Translations under genes and position numbers: made by a program
Notes under the pieces: model-generated
Databases searched by the model: none
What the model was told of the DNA's origin: nothing
Seen by the model: the letters and a program-made list of their open reading frames with translations, nothing else
Shown here: one piece after another, positions 30,281 to 32,500 of the stretch
Position numbering within the stretch: the stretch's first letter is position 1
Layout: each line of letters opens with the position of its first letter
DNA from: Tubiluchus corallicola
Lineage: Eukaryota; Priapulida; Priapulimorpha; Priapulimorphida; Tubiluchidae
Reading direction: 5' to 3'
Assembly: GCA_030141605.1 (NCBI GenBank)
Contig: JAQGDQ010001100.1
Coordinates: forward strand, 22,501 to 55,000
Length of the DNA stretch: 32,500 nucleotides

Positions 30281-30858
30281 TTATAGCAAAACCGGACCCA
30301 ATCTTAAACTGTAATCCACTTTTTAAAATATTGAAAAGAAACACACTATTTTTTTCAAAAATCACTTACGTGAAAGAACTATTACCACACAAACACAATT
30401 TCACGTTCGCGCTGTTACATGTATTTCACCATTGGTTAGTTAGACGAGCACTAGCGCCCGCATTTCGGAAACGTATTGCACAAAAACAGGTGCTGCACCT
30501 CTCATTTCAGATGTGTTAGTTTGTGACGTACTATACACGTTCGGCAGCTCATGCGTGACCACAGCGGTAAATTTGAAATTTGAATTTTTATCTTAAAACA
30601 TGCCTAGTTTTAGTACAACACACTGAATACGTTACAGTTGCACTTACTAGTGCAACACGCTCGTGGAATATTTTTGCTGTTGAAAGTTAGGTTAGTTTGT
30701 GATGTCATCAATAGTTGGGCTCGCCCGCAGTTAATTGAGATTTTAATCTGTAATTTAATTATCAGAAACGTTTTGGAGTATTTATTGTGTTAAAATTTAC
30801 ACTTTTTATCGGACTTGGAAATGAGTTAGTGTATGAAAAATCATCCTGTTTTCCTGAA
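30281..30858 (-). mobile_element. TTAA MITE, family A copy 5
   Basis: A long, largely intact copy in reverse orientation. The outer border reads TTATAGCAAAACCGG (TTAA mutated to TTAT) and the other end CATCCTGTTTTCCTGA (TTAA decayed). Interior matches copies 2 and 4, including GATGTCATCAATAGTTGGGC. A second CATCCTGTTT word just outside the right end (about 30865) is a small local duplication. A 62-codon frame inside shares a 17-residue stretch with copy 1 but is not conserved family-wide. Confidence 0.85.
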
Positions 30859-31507
30859 AATAATCATCCTGTTTATGGTTGAAACTTTGCCGATGATTGT
30901 GTTGGAATAAATAGCTAAGCACACGATCTTCAGCAGTTGATACTGTATCTGTTTTTCCACAGTTCAGACTGCTTAACCCTTGCTTAACCTACTACACGCC
31001 GACAAAGACAGCGGCATGGTGTCGTTTTGGCAGATTTTGGGTCAATCATAGCCACTTTAGAAGCGGGTCCACTGCGTCAGATCCATATCTTGATGACGAG
31101 GAAGTAACACGTCTTCCCTCATTAGCTATTAAGTAACGCAATTCTATTTTATCTGCAGCATCTATTCCATTTTGTGACCTGCCGCAATCATTTGCACGCG
31201 TAGGTGTCGCCACTGTCTGCTTATAATGTGCAAACGTAAGATACTTGTTTGACAGAAATTCTAGTTCAATTATAATAACTTAACGTTTAACGTAATAAGA
31301 CATTTTTGTGGCGGTCTCCTGACTCTGAAGCTTTGCATAATTTTTATTTTAACGAAAATAAAATAAACCGCAGAGATTGAAAAAAAACTTGGGCAATGCT
31401 AGATACTCTGACAAGAACTTTGTTCTTCCAGTCAGTCCAATCTGTGAATCAACCATTCTGGGTTGGTCGGTAAGCCACTCAGTCAGTCAACCAGGCAGGC
31501 GGGTGAA
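30859..31507. other. Non-coding stretch
   Basis: No supportable gene or element. A CAGTCAGTC-rich stretch near 31428-31490 is weakly repetitive. Confidence 0.4.
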
Positions 31508-31750
31508 TCCAACTATTGATGACATCACAAACTAACATAATTTTCAACAGCAAAGATATTCCACGAGCGTGTTGCACGTGTTTGCGAAAGAGAAAATTGA
31601 ACTAGTTTCGTGAACGCGAAATTGTGTTTGTGTGGTAATAATTCTTTCACGTAAGTCATTTTTGAAAAAAAATAGTATGTTTCCTTTCAATATTTTAATG
31701 AGTAGATTATTTTGACCCACAGTTTAAGATTGGGTCCAGCTTTGCTTTAA
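31508..31750 (+). mobile_element. TTAA MITE, family A copy 6, internally deleted
   Basis: Begins within the family (CCAACTATTGATGACATCAC), lacking the left end, and lacks about 200 bases of the middle: GAAAGAGAAAATTGAA jumps to GCGAAATTGTGTTTG. It ends TTTGCTTTAA with an intact TTAA at 31747-31750. It lies in opposite orientation to copy 5, 650 bases away. Confidence 0.8.
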
Positions 31751-32270
31751 GGAAGACACACTAACACTTTCATTTCGGTCTCGCCTTTACACTAATAACC
31801 ACTGGCCAGTCAGCTAGTCACCCTCTTGGATTCCTCTATTAAAATTCAACTTGCAAGTTAACTTCACGTTTAACCACACCATAAACTAATCGCCTTGATT
31901 ATAAACCATTTTGAATTTGATGTGAACGCATCTCTATTGAATACAATGAGGAAAGGCCTTCATAAACTGTGCGTTAATAGTGGGCTTGGTGCTGCACAGT
32001 GAAATTTTATTGTTGAAGACATTAAAAGTCAGGTCCATAAAATGTTCGGTTAAGAGGAGTCCCTTATTTCAACTCGCTGAACTGGGACAGCGTGGGTAAT
32101 TCTGCTTGAATTCATTTGTATAGACATTTACTATTTAGGATTTCAGTTAGAAGATAAACGAACTGCACAGTCGTAGGTGATTTTGGCTATTACATTCTGG
32201 AAAATTATGATTTTAGGAAGTTGCGCTTGTATAGTAATGTCGTTGTGAGTTGGTTATTGTTTTGAAGTGC
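31751..32270. other. Non-coding stretch
   Basis: AT-rich, with no open frame, repeat or motif cluster that I can support. Confidence 0.4.
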
Positions 32271-32350
32271 TTAAAGGAAAAGAAACAGGGCACCTGAAGT
32301 AGGTTTCAGAAAAATCGCCTTAAAAACTTTACAGCAATTTTATGCATATA
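32271..32350 (+). mobile_element. Family C MITE copy 4, left end fragment
   Basis: Intact terminus TTAAAGGAAAAGAAACAGGG, the best-preserved family C end here, followed by about 60 bases matching copy 2 (a CTTAAAAACTTTACAG-type segment) before similarity is lost. No right end follows. Confidence 0.55.
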
Positions 32351-32447
32351 TCGTACTCGCGGAATTTTTGTTTGTTTTCAAGTTAAACCTCCTGCAATAC
32401 TGTTCTGACCATTACATGACGTCGCTATGCAGGGGAAGAAAATCGGG

Positions 32448-32500
32448 GAAGAAAAGGAAATGTTAAATTATGTCCCAAAAACTTTCCATGCAAAATTATA
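32448..32500 (+). mobile_element. Family C MITE copy 5, runs off the window
   Basis: GAAGAAAAGGAAATGTTAAA, then TATGTCCCAAAAACTTTCC, matches the start of copies 1 and 2. The element continues past the window edge, so its length and right end are unknown. Confidence 0.5.

Noticed and set aside
30331-30519. 62-codon frame sharing 17 residues with a frame at 11777-11989
   Set aside because: The shared stretch reflects DNA identity between two MITE copies; the same region is frameshifted in copies 2, 3 and 4.

Overview
This window looks like gene-poor nuclear DNA from a metazoan, most likely an invertebrate. It is AT-rich by eye and CpG is not obviously depleted. It is full of simple repeats and short degenerate interspersed elements. 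No open reading frame exceeds about 200 codons, and the longest ones lie inside microsatellites. I found no Shine-Dalgarno-led genes, rRNA, intact tRNA or CRISPR array, and I cannot name the species. A marine lophotrochozoan or arthropod would fit, but that is a guess.

The dominant content is a set of non-autonomous DNA transposons (MITEs) that all end in TTAA followed by AG(G/C)AAAA, so TTAA is the apparent target-site duplication. I sort them into three families. Family A has six copies (11515-12049, 14015-14622, 25760-26112, 28520-29002, 30281-30858, 31508-31750). Family B is a foldback-like group (644-1654 and 17113-17641, with 27479-28033 as a looser member). Family C has five copies or fragments (13414-13917, 16014-16512, 29563-29724, 32271-32350, 32448-32500). 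Together they cover roughly a fifth of the window. The termini resemble the TTAAAGGRR ends known for T2-type MITEs of the Kolobok superfamily.

Other mobile DNA: a clean hAT-type MITE with a perfect 8-bp duplication (10708-11032); a mariner-like MITE (3177-3385) and a lone mariner-like end (about 21471-21493); and two inverted copies of a repeat with a hammerhead-ribozyme-like core (18105-18255 and 20921-21062), which I interpret as Penelope-like retroelement tails. There are also weak tRNA-derived SINE-like traces.

Tandem repeats include (CAT)n, a 600-bp (TGAA)n block, (ATATC)n, (TA)n, several (GT)n, one (GT)25(GA)35 composite, and minisatellites with units of 28, 42, about 70, 72, about 130 and 178 bp.

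Support for host genes is thin. There is a CpG-rich promoter-like region at 7441-8130 (CCAAT, perfect NRF-1 palindrome, a possible first-exon donor). There is also one candidate 55-nt internal exon at 12810-12864 with good splice signals. The window is best read as intergenic or intronic DNA, perhaps of a long-intron gene on the plus strand.
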